NCBI GenBank assembly: GCA_022843785.1
Contig: JALHMZ010000006.1
Coordinates: 116,043 to 180,042 of the forward strand
Source: Nitrospira sp.
GTDB lineage: Bacteria > Nitrospirota > Nitrospiria > Nitrospirales > Nitrospiraceae
Direction: 5' to 3'
Length of the DNA: 64,000 nt
Shown: positions 16,935 through 27,922 of the stretch, piece by piece
Position numbering within the stretch: the first letter of the stretch is position 1
Layout of the letters: each line of letters starts with the position of its first letter
Translations under genes and position numbers: made by a program
Notes under the pieces: model-generated
The model's database searches: none
Told to the model about the DNA's origin: nothing
Seen by the model: only the letters and a program-made list of their open reading frames with translations

Positions 16935-17288
16935 CTACCAGCGGTCGCGCTTGCCACCACCACCACCTGCACGGGCGCCGCCACCACCACCACCGAATCC
17001 ACCGCGGCCACCGCCACCGCCACCGCCACCAGCGCGCGGCTCTTGAGGACGCGCTTCATTGACAGTCAAAGTCCGGCCACCCATTTCAGCCCCATTCAGC
17101 GCTGTGATCGCTGCTTGGGCTTCCGAATCCGAGGACATTTCCACAAAGCCGAATCCACGGGATTGGCCGGTGAATTTATCTGTGATGATCCGCGCCGACG
17201 CCACGGCGCCGTGGGCTGCAAACAAATCACTCAATTGCTGCTCGGTCGCCGAATAGGGCAACCCACCGACATAGATCTTTGAACCCAT
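16935..17288 (-). CDS. glycine-rich RRM RNA-binding protein
   Basis: 117 aa. One RNA recognition motif (1-80) with RNP2 'KIYVGGLP' and RNP1 'SRGFGFVEM', then a tail made almost only of Gly with Arg and Ala, ending 'GGKRDRW'. Bacterial proteins of this kind (cyanobacterial Rbp type) are RNA chaperones often induced by cold. AAGGAGG sits 6 nt before the ATG. The CCACCACCACC coding tract is low-complexity and prone to length change. Confidence 0.93.
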   Translation of the reverse strand: MGSKIYVGGLPYSATEQQLSDLFAAHGAVASARIITDKFTGQSRGFGFVEMSSDSEAQAAITALNGAEMGGRTLTVNEARPQEPRAGGGGGGGGRGGFGGGGGGARAGGGGGKRDRW

Positions 17289-17511
17289 CGGGGTTCCTCC
17301 TTATAAATGATGATATTGTCTTGAGCGCGAGGAACGGGGGAAGGAGCGGGCCGAAGACGCGAACCGAGCAGCGACTTGGGTCTGACTTCCGACAAGATTC
17401 CCGGACAAGGCAACATCGACGTTGTGGGTCTGCACTATTAAATCGCGCTATCGCGAGACCCGTACGATAGAGTGGCTGTACCGTAACACAGAAGTCCAGC
17501 CAATTACAACA

Positions 17512-18303
17512 TTACTCGCCAATCCGAACAAGCAGCCCCTGGTCCTTGCAATAGGCAAAGGTTCGATAAAACCATCCCACAGCCGCAACCAGCAACAACC
17601 CGTTGAGGCCCACAGCCCAGGCAAGGCTCATACTAGGATCGCCCTCTCCCCCAAGCACCGCCCGCATCCCCTCGAAAATATGGGCCGCCGGGTTGGCCAA
17701 GGCCACCGGCTTCAGCCAGATCGGCAACACGTCCATCGGATAAAATACACAGGAGATCGGCTGAAACAGAAAGACCATACTCCAGGCTAAGACCTCCGCT
17801 TCCTGCCCGAACCGCATAATGAGCGACGTGGTAAACACACCGATCACCCAGCCGGTCAGAACCAGATTCAGAATGAAGGGGAGCAGCCAGAGCCCGATCA
17901 TAAACACATTGTAGGAATAAAAGAGCAGCGCGCACAGAGTCATGATAATCGACACACAGGTGACTTTGAAAATGCTCATCGCCATGGTCGCCGCCAGAAA
18001 TTCACTGGGCTTGAGCGGACTGGCGAAGAGATTCATCAAATTTCTTGCCCAGAGTTCCTCAAGGAACGAGATCGTAATGCCTTGCTGCGCCCGAAATAGG
18101 ATGTCCCATAGAATGAGCGCCCCCAGGAAGAACGTGACAAATCCAGGAATCTGAGTCTGGTACCGGGCGAGGTAGATCGTGATGAATCCCCAGATCACGA
18201 GATCCAAAAACGGCCAATAAAAGATCTCCATGATACGGGGCAAACTGCGCCGATACAGATATAGATGCCTGGCAAGCAGGGCAAGAATACGATGCAGTTT
18301 CAC
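17512..18303 (-). CDS. ABC-2 type transporter permease
   Basis: 263-aa integral membrane protein with about six helices ('FLDLVIWGFITIYLARYQ', 'FFLGALILWDILFRAQQG'), of the ABC-2 exporter class. It pairs with the ATPase two genes upstream. The GTG at 18303 is preferred: it overlaps the preceding stop (GTGA) and has GGAGG about 6 nt upstream, whereas the longer ORF-track form overlaps the neighbour by 52 bp. Substrate unknown. Confidence 0.82.
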   Translation of the reverse strand: MKLHRILALLARHLYLYRRSLPRIMEIFYWPFLDLVIWGFITIYLARYQTQIPGFVTFFLGALILWDILFRAQQGITISFLEELWARNLMNLFASPLKPSEFLAATMAMSIFKVTCVSIIMTLCALLFYSYNVFMIGLWLLPFILNLVLTGWVIGVFTTSLIMRFGQEAEVLAWSMVFLFQPISCVFYPMDVLPIWLKPVALANPAAHIFEGMRAVLGGEGDPSMSLAWAVGLNGLLLVAAVGWFYRTFAYCKDQGLLVRIGE

Positions 18304-18722
18304 CCGCAGCCTCCGGACCCCGAGCCATGCCCATCTCCACAGCCTCCGCACGTCTGGTGTTTGCCGAGCAGTTTGTCCATCAAATGCCGCACGCCTCCAA
18401 GCATGTGGATGCCAGCCAGCCTCCCGTCAGGAGCCCGGCGTAGTCCGAATGCGACCACCACCAGCGGCATAATGCTGAGCCCTCCGGCAAATGCGAGCCC
18501 CGGCACCTTGGTGGAATCTCTCAACCATACAAGCAGCCCCATCAGCAGGAACGGGATCCCCGACGCAACCAGGCTGTTGAGAAAAACAGGCCAACTGCAC
18601 GTGCCACGCATCCATCCGACACTCCCGATCACCAGCCAAAACAATCCCCAGCAGACGCTCAAGCCAAGCCCGCCTGCTAACAGCCCCGTTCCAAAATCAA
18701 TCCACGACTGAGTCATCGTCAT
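18300..18722 (-). CDS. membrane protein with Cys/Gly/His-rich tail
   Basis: About 140 aa, with roughly three hydrophobic segments ('GTGLLAGGLGLSVCWGLFW', 'SLVASGIPFLLMGLLVWL', 'GLAFAGGLSIMPLVVVAFG'). The last 20 residues are rich in Cys, His and Gly ('CGGCGDGHGSGSGGCG') and could bind metal. Sandwiched between the ATPase and permease genes with overlaps on both sides, so likely part of the transporter or its cargo pathway. The family is not recognised. ATG 18722 or 18716 follow GAGGAG. Confidence 0.65.
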   Translation of the reverse strand: MTMTQSWIDFGTGLLAGGLGLSVCWGLFWLVIGSVGWMRGTCSWPVFLNSLVASGIPFLLMGLLVWLRDSTKVPGLAFAGGLSIMPLVVVAFGLRRAPDGRLAGIHMLGGVRHLMDKLLGKHQTCGGCGDGHGSGSGGCG

Positions 18723-18730
18723 CGTTCTCC

Positions 18731-19471
18731 TCAACTGCGCGAATCGCGCGCAAGCTTTAGAAAGACCTCTTCTAAATCGGCTTGGCCGAAACGCGCCACG
18801 ATTTGCTGGGCTGTCCCTTCTGCGACGATCTTTCCGCGCTGCAAAAAGATGATGCGGTCGGACATTTCCTCCATCTCCCGCATGTTATGCGACGTGTACA
18901 GAATGCTCAACCCTGAGGACCGGCGCTCCTCATTCAGGAATCCCCGAATCTTCTCAGCAATATCGGGGTCGAGGCTGGCGGTCGGCTCATCCAGAAACAG
19001 AATCTTGGGTTCCGTAAGAAACGCTTTCGCCAGAGTCAGTCGCGTCATTTGGCCGGACGACAGCTTCCTGGTGACCTTGGAGCGAAACTCCTCCATCTCT
19101 AACTTCTTCACGATGTCACCCACACGCCGCGGTATATCGGTCAGGCCATACAGTCTCGCGACCACCCAGAGATTTTCTTCGACCGTTAGTGACTGCGGCA
19201 TCGAGATATACGTCGATGAAAAATTGACTTGCTGGAGAATCGCTTCCCGATCCGTCGAAAGGTCCAACCCGAACATCTGGATCGAGCCGGTCGTCGGAGT
19301 GACCAATCCAAGCAACATTTGGATCGTCGTTGTTTTCCCGGCTCCGTTCGGACCGAGCAGGCCAAGGATTTCGCCCGGCTCGATCGAAAAGGAAATGCCG
19401 TCCACGGCGGTAAAATCACCGAACCGCTTACTCAAATTCGTAGCCTGAAGGACCGGGGAGGACATCGTCAC
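18731..19471 (-). CDS. ABC transporter ATPase for the ABC-2 permease
   Basis: 246 aa (or 244 from ATG 19465). Walker A 'GPNGAGKTTTIQMLLG', signature 'LSSGQMTRLTLAKAFL' (variant of LSGGQ) and Walker B 'ILFLDEPTASLDPD' are intact; the C-terminus resembles CcmA/NosF-type ATPases. It forms an exporter with the permease at 17512. The cytochrome gene lies upstream with a gap of about 15 bp, so the same operon is likely. Confidence 0.88.
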   Translation of the reverse strand: MTMSSPVLQATNLSKRFGDFTAVDGISFSIEPGEILGLLGPNGAGKTTTIQMLLGLVTPTTGSIQMFGLDLSTDREAILQQVNFSSTYISMPQSLTVEENLWVVARLYGLTDIPRRVGDIVKKLEMEEFRSKVTRKLSSGQMTRLTLAKAFLTEPKILFLDEPTASLDPDIAEKIRGFLNEERRSSGLSILYTSHNMREMEEMSDRIIFLQRGKIVAEGTAQQIVARFGQADLEEVFLKLARDSRS

Positions 19472-19486
19472 GCACCCTGTGCCGCG

Positions 19487-20209
19487 TTAAAAAGACAACA
19501 ATTCTTTGATCTTTTCAGGAAGATGGCACACCTCGCACTTTCGCTCAATCACCTTGCCTTGATACTCAGTCTTTCCATCATGACACCGGACACAATCATT
19601 GAGCGCCCGTGTTCGGAGAGCAGACCCTTCCGGATGGTCCGGATACCAGGGCTTGCTGTCGGCTGATACATGTCCTCTCGGAATCACGATAGGATATCCC
19701 TTGATCGACCGGTCGTGGACCACGCCGGCATGGCACGTCAGACACCCGTCTCCCTGCTGTCCGGCCTCAAATGCCTCCATATGCTTTCGGTGGCTCATGA
19801 CGAGGCCGACATCTTTCACCGGCAACGGCAAGTCGCGTGGTGCGATTTCGGAGACTCGAAGAATGTTTCGATGGCAGCCCAGACAGAGGGTGGAATCAAC
19901 CTGTGCTTTCAGATTATGGACATCGGCCGGAGCCCCGAATACGGTGCGCACCACGTCTCTGGTCCCCACCCACACCTTGTCGTGTACCCAGCCTTGTACC
20001 CCCGGCCTCACATGGCAGACAACACAGGACACCTCCTTGTGCGAGGAGGCAGCCCAACTGTCGTACGAAGGCGCAATGACATGGCAACTGGCGCAGAATT
20101 CCGGGCGATCGGTGAGAGGAGCCGCAATGCCGCCGAACGCGAGCACTCCGGCCACGAGCCCCAGTACGATCGTTCCGCTAGGCTTCAAGCTCATGCTCTG
20201 ATCGAGCAC
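19487..20209 (-). CDS. NapC/NirT-like membrane-anchored multihaem cytochrome c
   Basis: About 240 aa. An N-terminal signal anchor ('SGTIVLGLVAGVLAFGG') precedes six CxxCH haem motifs: CASCH, CVVCH, CLGCH, CLTCH, CVRCH and CEVCH. The start resembles NapC/NrfH quinol-oxidising cytochromes, which usually carry four haems, so two extra sites are notable. It would pass electrons between the quinone pool and a periplasmic partner not encoded here. The start overlaps the 3' end of mobB; ATG 20194 is a possible alternative to the GTG at 20209. Confidence 0.85.
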   Translation of the reverse strand: MLDQSMSLKPSGTIVLGLVAGVLAFGGIAAPLTDRPEFCASCHVIAPSYDSWAASSHKEVSCVVCHVRPGVQGWVHDKVWVGTRDVVRTVFGAPADVHNLKAQVDSTLCLGCHRNILRVSEIAPRDLPLPVKDVGLVMSHRKHMEAFEAGQQGDGCLTCHAGVVHDRSIKGYPIVIPRGHVSADSKPWYPDHPEGSALRTRALNDCVRCHDGKTEYQGKVIERKCEVCHLPEKIKELLSF

Positions 20210-20699
20210 GTCGGGGGAATTGTTTCATAATGAGCGCGGCGACTGCGGGCACATCGTCCAGACCGAACAGCGGGACAGTAAGATCGACAGGTTTATCGGA
20301 CACGACCGCCAACAATCCTTCCGGCGAGATAGGCACTTCACCGAGTTGATCGCGAATGATGACGATCTTGGGATACCCCTCGTGTTTCCATCCCTCCGCA
20401 ATGATTAAGTCGTAGGTGTCGTCGAGAAACCGATCCCGCACATCTTCAACCTTCAGTTGATCGGACACATCGGCGAACACGGCCATGCTCCCCTTGGACA
20501 GAATGACGACACTGCTGGCTCCTGCCTGCTTGTGCCGCCAACTGTCTTTCCCCTCTGTGTCGAGATCGAAGCCATGTCCTGCATGTTTGACCGTCGCGAC
20601 CTTGTAGCCGGCGCGCACCAGTTCAGGAATCACACGCTCGATAAAGGTGGTCTTACCGCTGTTGGACCGGCCGACGAATGAGACGATTGGAATAGGCAT
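20178..20699 (-). CDS. mobB: molybdopterin-guanine dinucleotide biosynthesis protein MobB
   Basis: 173 aa from ATG 20699; the ORF-track extension is rejected. P-loop 'GRSNSGKTTFIERV', then 'TVKHAGHGFDLDTEGKDSW' and 'IIAEGWKHEGYPKI', all typical of MobB. MobB is a GTP-binding adaptor that helps supply GTP for Mo-bis-MGD cofactor synthesis. Next to moeA, with the cytochrome gene overlapping its end, so the cluster couples cofactor synthesis with respiratory enzymes. Confidence 0.92.
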   Translation of the reverse strand: MPIPIVSFVGRSNSGKTTFIERVIPELVRAGYKVATVKHAGHGFDLDTEGKDSWRHKQAGASSVVILSKGSMAVFADVSDQLKVEDVRDRFLDDTYDLIIAEGWKHEGYPKIVIIRDQLGEVPISPEGLLAVVSDKPVDLTVPLFGLDDVPAVAALIMKQFPRRARSEHELEA

Positions 20700-20722
20700 A
20701 AGGTTAGCCGAGTGCCCCTTCG

Positions 20723-22012
20723 CTAGCAACAGGACAACCGATGCTCGCCGGCATGAACCTGCTCCGCATTCGTCGCCCACGCCTCGCCGCTCAATAGCTG
20801 CACCGTCACCCGGTCGCCGGGATTCAGCCGCTCGACCTCTGTAGGGACATCGATCAGGCAATTGGCCTTCACCATCGAGGTGAGAATCCCCGACCCTTGA
20901 TCGCCGGTCGTCCGGACCTTGAATACACCCTCTTCACGGGTGAGCACACCGCGCAGAAAGTGGCGGCGATCAGTCCGCTTTGAAAACTTTTCCTGAAATA
21001 TCGCATCGACAACCGGACGGCCATAACTTCGCCGCCCGCCCATCTTCAGCATGGCGGGCCGAACCAATTGTTCGAACGTGACCATCGATGAAACGGGATT
21101 CCCCGGCAAGCCGAACGCCAGCTTACCCTGAATTTTCCCGAAGGCCAGCGGCTGCCCGGGCCTGATCGCCAGCTTCCAGAAATTCATCTCTGCGCCGATC
21201 TCCTGAAACACCGCTTTGGTAAAATCGTAGTCGCCCATTGAAACCCCGCCTGACAATACCAGAATGTCGGCGTTCAACCCCTGCGAGATCTTCTCTTTCA
21301 GCGACGCCTGCGTATCCCTCGCAATACCGAGCAGCAATGGAATACCGCCGGCCTCCTGCACCGCCGCGGCAATCCCATAACTGTTCGAGTTGATGATCTT
21401 CTCTTCGCTGAACCGTTCATCGAGATCAGCCAACTCGTCACCCGTCGAAAGGATCGCCACGCGGGGCCGTTGATACACAAAGACGAAGGACCGGGCCAGG
21501 ACGGCCAGCATACCCGCTTCTCCGGGGCGAATCTGTGTACCTTTCGCGATGATACGCTCACCTTTTTTGACATCTTCCCCGCACGGACGGATGTTGGAAC
21601 CGCGGGGTTCCGGCTTGAACACACGGACCGTATCCGGCGTATGCTCCGTATCTTCTACTTTTAAGACCGTGTCGGCCCCCTGCGGAACCGGCGCGCCGGT
21701 CATAATCCGAATGGCCTGTCCGACGCCGACTGTTCTGGAAGGCATTCTACCGGCCGGCACATCTTCGATCACCGCCAATGTGACGGGCTTCTGAATCGCA
21801 TGTTCCTGCGCGATGTCCTCCCACCGCACCGCAAACCCATCCATGGCGCTGTTGTCCCACGGCGGATTGTCCCGCTCGGCCACAATATCTTCGCCCAGCG
21901 TCCGTCCAAGCGTGTCGAGAATGGAAATTTTTTCCAGCCCCAACACGGCCGCCGCATCAAGCACGATCTTCTGCGCATCGTGAAGGGGAGTTAATCCTTG
22001 CATCATGTTCAT
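20723..22012 (-). CDS. moeA: molybdopterin molybdenumtransferase MoeA
   Basis: 429 aa from ATG 22012. 'DNSAMDGFAVRWEDI' (about 50-64), 'TGAPVPQGADTVLKVED' and the 'LSTGDEL' and 'GGVSMGDYDF' motifs define MoeA, which inserts molybdate into adenylated molybdopterin. It lies between mrp and mobB on the same strand, in keeping with production of Mo-bis-MGD enzymes such as nitrite oxidoreductase or formate dehydrogenase (inference). Confidence 0.95.
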   Translation of the reverse strand: MNMMQGLTPLHDAQKIVLDAAAVLGLEKISILDTLGRTLGEDIVAERDNPPWDNSAMDGFAVRWEDIAQEHAIQKPVTLAVIEDVPAGRMPSRTVGVGQAIRIMTGAPVPQGADTVLKVEDTEHTPDTVRVFKPEPRGSNIRPCGEDVKKGERIIAKGTQIRPGEAGMLAVLARSFVFVYQRPRVAILSTGDELADLDERFSEEKIINSNSYGIAAAVQEAGGIPLLLGIARDTQASLKEKISQGLNADILVLSGGVSMGDYDFTKAVFQEIGAEMNFWKLAIRPGQPLAFGKIQGKLAFGLPGNPVSSMVTFEQLVRPAMLKMGGRRSYGRPVVDAIFQEKFSKRTDRRHFLRGVLTREEGVFKVRTTGDQGSGILTSMVKANCLIDVPTEVERLNPGDRVTVQLLSGEAWATNAEQVHAGEHRLSCC

Positions 22013-22034
22013 CCGCGGCGATCGGCACTCGCCG

Positions 22035-22976
22035 TCACCCCTTTCGTGAAACGGCTCTTTGCAACGAGCTGCTCTTCTTGCAGAACGTCTCCACTTGATT
22101 GGCAATGTTGTGGTACGCCTCAGCGGTCGGCGTATCAGAGTTGAAGAGCGCGAACGGCTCCCCCAAATCGGATTGCATCACCACATCAGGGTCCAGCGGA
22201 ATACGGCCCAAGAACGGTACCCCCATATCGAGCGCGGAGGCCTCGCCGCCGCCTTTCCGGAACACGTCAATATGGTTGTGGCAATGCGGACACTCCAACC
22301 CACTCATATTCTCAATGATACCGATGATCGGCACTTCGCTGTCCCGGCAAAATGTGACGGACTTACGCGAATCGAGCAGCGCCACCTCTTGCGGGGTGGT
22401 CACAATGACGGCGCCGCTGACTTTCCCCAGCAAATCGATCGTCGTGACCGACTCGTTGCCGGTCCCCGGTGGGAGATCGATGAGCAGAAAGTTGAGGTCC
22501 TGCCACTCGACACCGCCCAGCAACTGATTGATGAATTCGTATTTATAGGCGTCGCGCCAGATGATGGGGTCGTCCGAATTCTGGAGGAGAAACGACATTG
22601 AGGCAATCCTGAGATTGTAGGCTTGAAAAGGAATGATCCCGCCTGACGTACTGATCTTGAGTTTTTGCCCTTCGGCTCCCACCATCTTGGGGATATTCGG
22701 GCCATGGATGTCCATGTCGCAGATGCCGACATGCCATCCCTTGAGTGCGAGACTGACGGCGATATTCGTCGTGCAGGTGCTCTTCCCCACTCCCCCCTTA
22801 TTGCTCATTACGAGCACGGTGTGCTCGATCCGCTCCATCCGTTTCATGACAAGCCAGCGACTATGCCCTTCCTTGTCTTTCTGGCATCGCTCGTTCTCGT
22901 CACAAATGGCGCAGGCCCACATATAGGTGCAGACGTCACTGTCTCCGTTGCTGATCACATTGAGTTCACGCGCCAT
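22035..22976 (-). CDS. mrp: Mrp/NBP35-type Fe-S carrier ATPase
   Basis: 313 aa from ATG 22976 with GGAAGGG upstream. Deviant Walker A 'MSNKGGVGKSTCTTNIAVSL' (about 58), 'DMDIHGPNIPKMVG', and 'LLIDLPPGTGNE'. The C-terminal 'SGLECPHCHNHID' supplies the CxxC pair that bridges a [4Fe-4S] cluster in the dimer. The N-terminus has additional cysteines ('CAICDENERCQK'), which could hold a second cluster, as in NBP35. It probably loads clusters on respiratory Fe-S enzymes. Confidence 0.92.
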   Translation of the reverse strand: MARELNVISNGDSDVCTYMWACAICDENERCQKDKEGHSRWLVMKRMERIEHTVLVMSNKGGVGKSTCTTNIAVSLALKGWHVGICDMDIHGPNIPKMVGAEGQKLKISTSGGIIPFQAYNLRIASMSFLLQNSDDPIIWRDAYKYEFINQLLGGVEWQDLNFLLIDLPPGTGNESVTTIDLLGKVSGAVIVTTPQEVALLDSRKSVTFCRDSEVPIIGIIENMSGLECPHCHNHIDVFRKGGGEASALDMGVPFLGRIPLDPDVVMQSDLGEPFALFNSDTPTAEAYHNIANQVETFCKKSSSLQRAVSRKG

Positions 22977-23016
22977 GACATTCCCTTCCGACAGAGGCAC
23001 GACGAAGCCTCGATCA

Positions 23017-23952
23017 CTAACGACCCCGTCCCCCTGGCACTCCAACATAGTCCTCGCCTGAAGACTTCGGAGCCGACGTGCCTGCCGCACCGGCTCCTGC
23101 GACCGCCATGGCAACCGGGGAGACACCGGTCTGCCCTGATTCGAGCGGCTTTTTTTTACCGAAACACTTGGCGCCGAAAATGCCGACCCAGTAGAGCAGA
23201 AACATCGGGCCGGCCATCAGGCACTGATTGAACGGATCGGGAGTCGGCGTAAGAATCGCAGCGATGATGAACGACCCCAGTAACGCCCACTTCCAGTACC
23301 GGATCAGAAACGGCGCGTCGACCCACCCCAGCTTGGCCATGAGCGTCAGCGCCAGGGGCACTTCGAAAATCAGTCCGAACACCAACAGGAACCACAGGGA
23401 AAACCCGACATATTGCGCAATCGAAATTTGCGGGACAAATCCGGCATTCACCCCGTATGAAATCAGGAAATTCAAGGCAAACGGGAGCACGAAGAAAAAC
23501 GAAAATGCCGCCCCCGTGTAAAACGCCGCCCCGCTCACAAACACAAACGGCCCTACAAACCTCCGCTCCTGGGCATGCAATCCGGGCACGATGAACCGCC
23601 ACACTTCATGCAGGATGTAGGGAGCCGCCAGCACGACAGCGAACAATCCCGCAACCTTGACGTTCTGCCACAACGCCTCGGCCGGCGCGAGAAAGACGAA
23701 CGGCACGGTCGGCAGATCGGTCGGCTCCCAGGATAACGTGCTGGGAACGAACATATTCTGCAGGGGCACGCGAAGCCATTTGACCAAGGCATCGGCATAG
23801 AAAAAGGTCCCTACAAACACAACCGCCGTGACGATCACCGCACGGGTCAGCCGCACCTGGAATTCCACCAGGTGTTCCATGACCGGCATCTTTTTGTCTT
23901 CCAGCGGCTTGAACACCGAATCCTGCAGCCACTGGGTAACCTTGTTCAGCAC
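23017..23952 (-). CDS. tatC: Sec-independent protein translocase TatC
   Basis: 311 aa, six membrane segments. N-terminal 'MPVMEHLVEFQVRLTRAV' fits the conserved TatC start ('HLxELRxRL', with the usual Glu-Leu-Arg replaced by EFQ). The Tat pathway exports folded cofactor-bearing proteins with twin-arginine signals. No tatA/B is adjacent. The 40-residue C-terminal tail (Ala/Gly/Ser-rich) extends beyond most TatC proteins. It overlaps only intergenic DNA before mrp. Confidence 0.92.
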   Translation of the reverse strand: MLNKVTQWLQDSVFKPLEDKKMPVMEHLVEFQVRLTRAVIVTAVVFVGTFFYADALVKWLRVPLQNMFVPSTLSWEPTDLPTVPFVFLAPAEALWQNVKVAGLFAVVLAAPYILHEVWRFIVPGLHAQERRFVGPFVFVSGAAFYTGAAFSFFFVLPFALNFLISYGVNAGFVPQISIAQYVGFSLWFLLVFGLIFEVPLALTLMAKLGWVDAPFLIRYWKWALLGSFIIAAILTPTPDPFNQCLMAGPMFLLYWVGIFGAKCFGKKKPLESGQTGVSPVAMAVAGAGAAGTSAPKSSGEDYVGVPGGRGR

Positions 23953-24036
23953 AGGCCCTCACAAGATACGATCCACCGGTCAGACATCCCACAAACTAAC
24001 CCGCGCAACCGAGACGCAAGCGATGCGCCTACCCTC

Positions 24037-25548
<1,512 letters not shown>

Positions 25549-25835
25549 AACTGGGTTCCTCCAGAAGGTTGGTCTTATTCCCCCGAAAACAAACGGCGCC
25601 GACAACAGCCGGCCCCGTTCCAACAAGATCGTACCATACCAGTCCGCACTCGCGGCAAACGATCACCTACTCGAACGGTGTATCTTACACTAACCTTTCC
25701 TTGGGCTTCAAAGAGGAAAAGTCCTCGCCAACGGCTGAACCACCCGCCGTGGCCTGGCGTGCTCCGGTTGCTTTCACCTGATATTTCCAGTACGGTGAAG
25801 ACGATACGCTTAAGAGTTTCCTAATAGGCTCAGCA

Positions 25836-27707
25836 TTGACCCTCTCCGGAAAGAAATCGGCCGGTCGAATCCGGCATGCCGCCTGCCTATCCCTCATCGG
25901 ATGCGCTGTGCTTCTGATAGCCGGATGCACTCGCCACCTCCAATTTCCTCCGATGGGAGACCCGCTGCCCTCTGCGGTACAACTGGTGTTGCCTCCCTCG
26001 CTCAAAGAGCAGTCGCTTCGCTATACCGATTCATGCGGACAGCCTGAAGAAATCCCGTTCGGCCGCCAAGTTGAGGAGGCGTTGCTCGAAGGAGCCCATC
26101 GAACCTTCCAAACGGTGATCTATGAAGGCACGCCAAATAAGACCGCGCCCCCCGACCACGTGGTGAAAATCGATTTTCTCGACTGGTCGTTCGATCTCAA
26201 CAAAGATGCGCTGTATGACCGGGCTCCCGCCACCTTGCAAATGAACGCGATGGCGCGGGTCTATGACAAGGCCGGCGTTTTACTACGGGAAACCGAAATC
26301 AAAGTCTCCCGTCGTGAGCGGCTGCGGCTCGAACAACTCGCCAAAAACTGCGATTACATCATCGATCCTTTCCTTCGCGATACGGTCATCGAGTTCGCAT
26401 CGAAAATCTTCCTGGACACGAGAGTCGCCCTCGGAGAACCGCTCCCCGCTCCTCTAGCAGCCCAGGCCTCCCCATCCGATCCACCAGTCCTTTCATCCAA
26501 GGGTTCCCCTTCCTCGCCGACGGGAATGCTCTCGACATCGAAACTTCAATTCAAAGCCCTGCTGCTCGACGAGAACGGCAACTTGATTTTGGAAGGCGGC
26601 GAGCATGTGCGCGTGCGAGTGGACATCATCAACACCAGCACGAATCCGATTCAGAATGCCTCGGCCACACTGACGGGCACACCGTCGATCATCGGGCAAT
26701 TCCCCGCGACAACCTTGTCGATCCCGCCGCTGCAACCGGGGCAAACGAAATCCCTGGAGTTCATCGCAACCCTGCCTCCGACAACCAGACCGCAACAGGC
26801 CGAGATCCGCGTGGCCGTCACCGAATCGGGAGGAGCCGTCGCGCCGCCCCAAACGCTTTCACTGACGATTCAGCCGGCTGGCGCCGGAGCAGACGATGTG
26901 GACCAAATTCCCACCCGAAGGCCAGGCTTTCAACAGCCCCACGTCTACCTGGTCTCGATCGGAGTCGGCGCCTATCGTGATCCCAAACTCACACCCCGCC
27001 GCTATGCAGCGATGGATGCGGAAATGGTCGCCAACTATTTCCAATTGCTCGGCGGCCTGCCCTCCTCCAACGTCAAGCTGCTGCAAAACTCGAAGGCGCT
27101 CCGTACCGACATCGACGACGTGTTGTTCGACTGGCTCCCGCTTCATATGGCTGAGAACGCTGCCGTCATCATCTATTTTTCCGGACAGGCATTGGTCACG
27201 CCGACCGGCGACGTACTCCTGGCTCCCTATGACGGAAGCCCCACCGCAACGGCTCGGCTCTATCCGCTGAGGGATATCGAGTCGGCCCTCACCAGGCTCA
27301 AGACCAAACAAGCCGTGTTCCTGTTCGATGGCATGGTGTCCAGGCTTCGTGGTGATGCCAAGGGAAAAACCGCGTCACCCCGCTGGGAACTGGGCAACGG
27401 AAATGTCGTCGGACTGATCGGAGGCACTGACTTTACGAAGGGAGTAGAAGACGACCAACATCGCCACGGCCTATTTACCTACTATCTCTTGAAGGGGCTA
27501 CGAGGAGACGCGGACACAAATCGAGACGGCACAGTCACACTCGGCGAAACAAGCGATTACGTGCGCCAAAAAGTTGCGTGGGCGGCAAAAACTCAGTTCA
27601 ACTCAGAGCAACGTCCTCAAACCTTTCCCCTCCTGAAGCCACAGGACAACGCTGCATCTCTTGTGCTCTCCAAACCAGCCTCCATGACCGGCGTGGAAAC
27701 ACCCTGA
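25836..27707 (+). CDS. lipoprotein with catalytically defective caspase-like domain
   Basis: 623 aa from a TTG start (no ATG precedes the lipobox 'LIAGC', about residue 30). A N-terminal region with a putative membrane-lipoprotein fold is followed by an Ig-like domain (about 225-345, 'VRVDIINTSTNPIQNASA') and a C-terminal caspase (C14) fold (about 365-600: 'YLVSIGVGAYRDPKLTPRRY', 'AAVIIYFSGQAL', 'AVFLFDGMVS'). Where active relatives have SGHG and DxCxSG, this protein has SGQA and DGMVS, so both catalytic His and Cys are gone. It is probably a pseudoenzyme acting in binding or regulation. A truncated paralogue follows. Confidence 0.75.
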   Translation: MTLSGKKSAGRIRHAACLSLIGCAVLLIAGCTRHLQFPPMGDPLPSAVQLVLPPSLKEQSLRYTDSCGQPEEIPFGRQVEEALLEGAHRTFQTVIYEGTPNKTAPPDHVVKIDFLDWSFDLNKDALYDRAPATLQMNAMARVYDKAGVLLRETEIKVSRRERLRLEQLAKNCDYIIDPFLRDTVIEFASKIFLDTRVALGEPLPAPLAAQASPSDPPVLSSKGSPSSPTGMLSTSKLQFKALLLDENGNLILEGGEHVRVRVDIINTSTNPIQNASATLTGTPSIIGQFPATTLSIPPLQPGQTKSLEFIATLPPTTRPQQAEIRVAVTESGGAVAPPQTLSLTIQPAGAGADDVDQIPTRRPGFQQPHVYLVSIGVGAYRDPKLTPRRYAAMDAEMVANYFQLLGGLPSSNVKLLQNSKALRTDIDDVLFDWLPLHMAENAAVIIYFSGQALVTPTGDVLLAPYDGSPTATARLYPLRDIESALTRLKTKQAVFLFDGMVSRLRGDAKGKTASPRWELGNGNVVGLIGGTDFTKGVEDDQHRHGLFTYYLLKGLRGDADTNRDGTVTLGETSDYVRQKVAWAAKTQFNSEQRPQTFPLLKPQDNAASLVLSKPASMTGVETP

Positions 27708-27922
27708 CCGCCATGAGATCATGGCAGGTCGCCATCGAGAATTGAACCTGGGTTCACAAGTCTCTCTAGGACAGGGTGCTGAAGGGGAGAACCTGGTTTC
27801 AAGTGTACCGTTTCTGCTGGAGAAATTCAGAAGGTCCCTGTTTTGTCTGCCAGTGGATAGCCAGTTGCTTTCGCCCTATATGTCCAGTACGGTGGCGTGA
27901 AACTGTCGCAACAGGTTTAGTC

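Noticed and set aside
22059-22601. 180-aa plus-strand ORF opposite mrp
   Set aside because: Mirror of the mrp coding frame; typical high-GC shadow.
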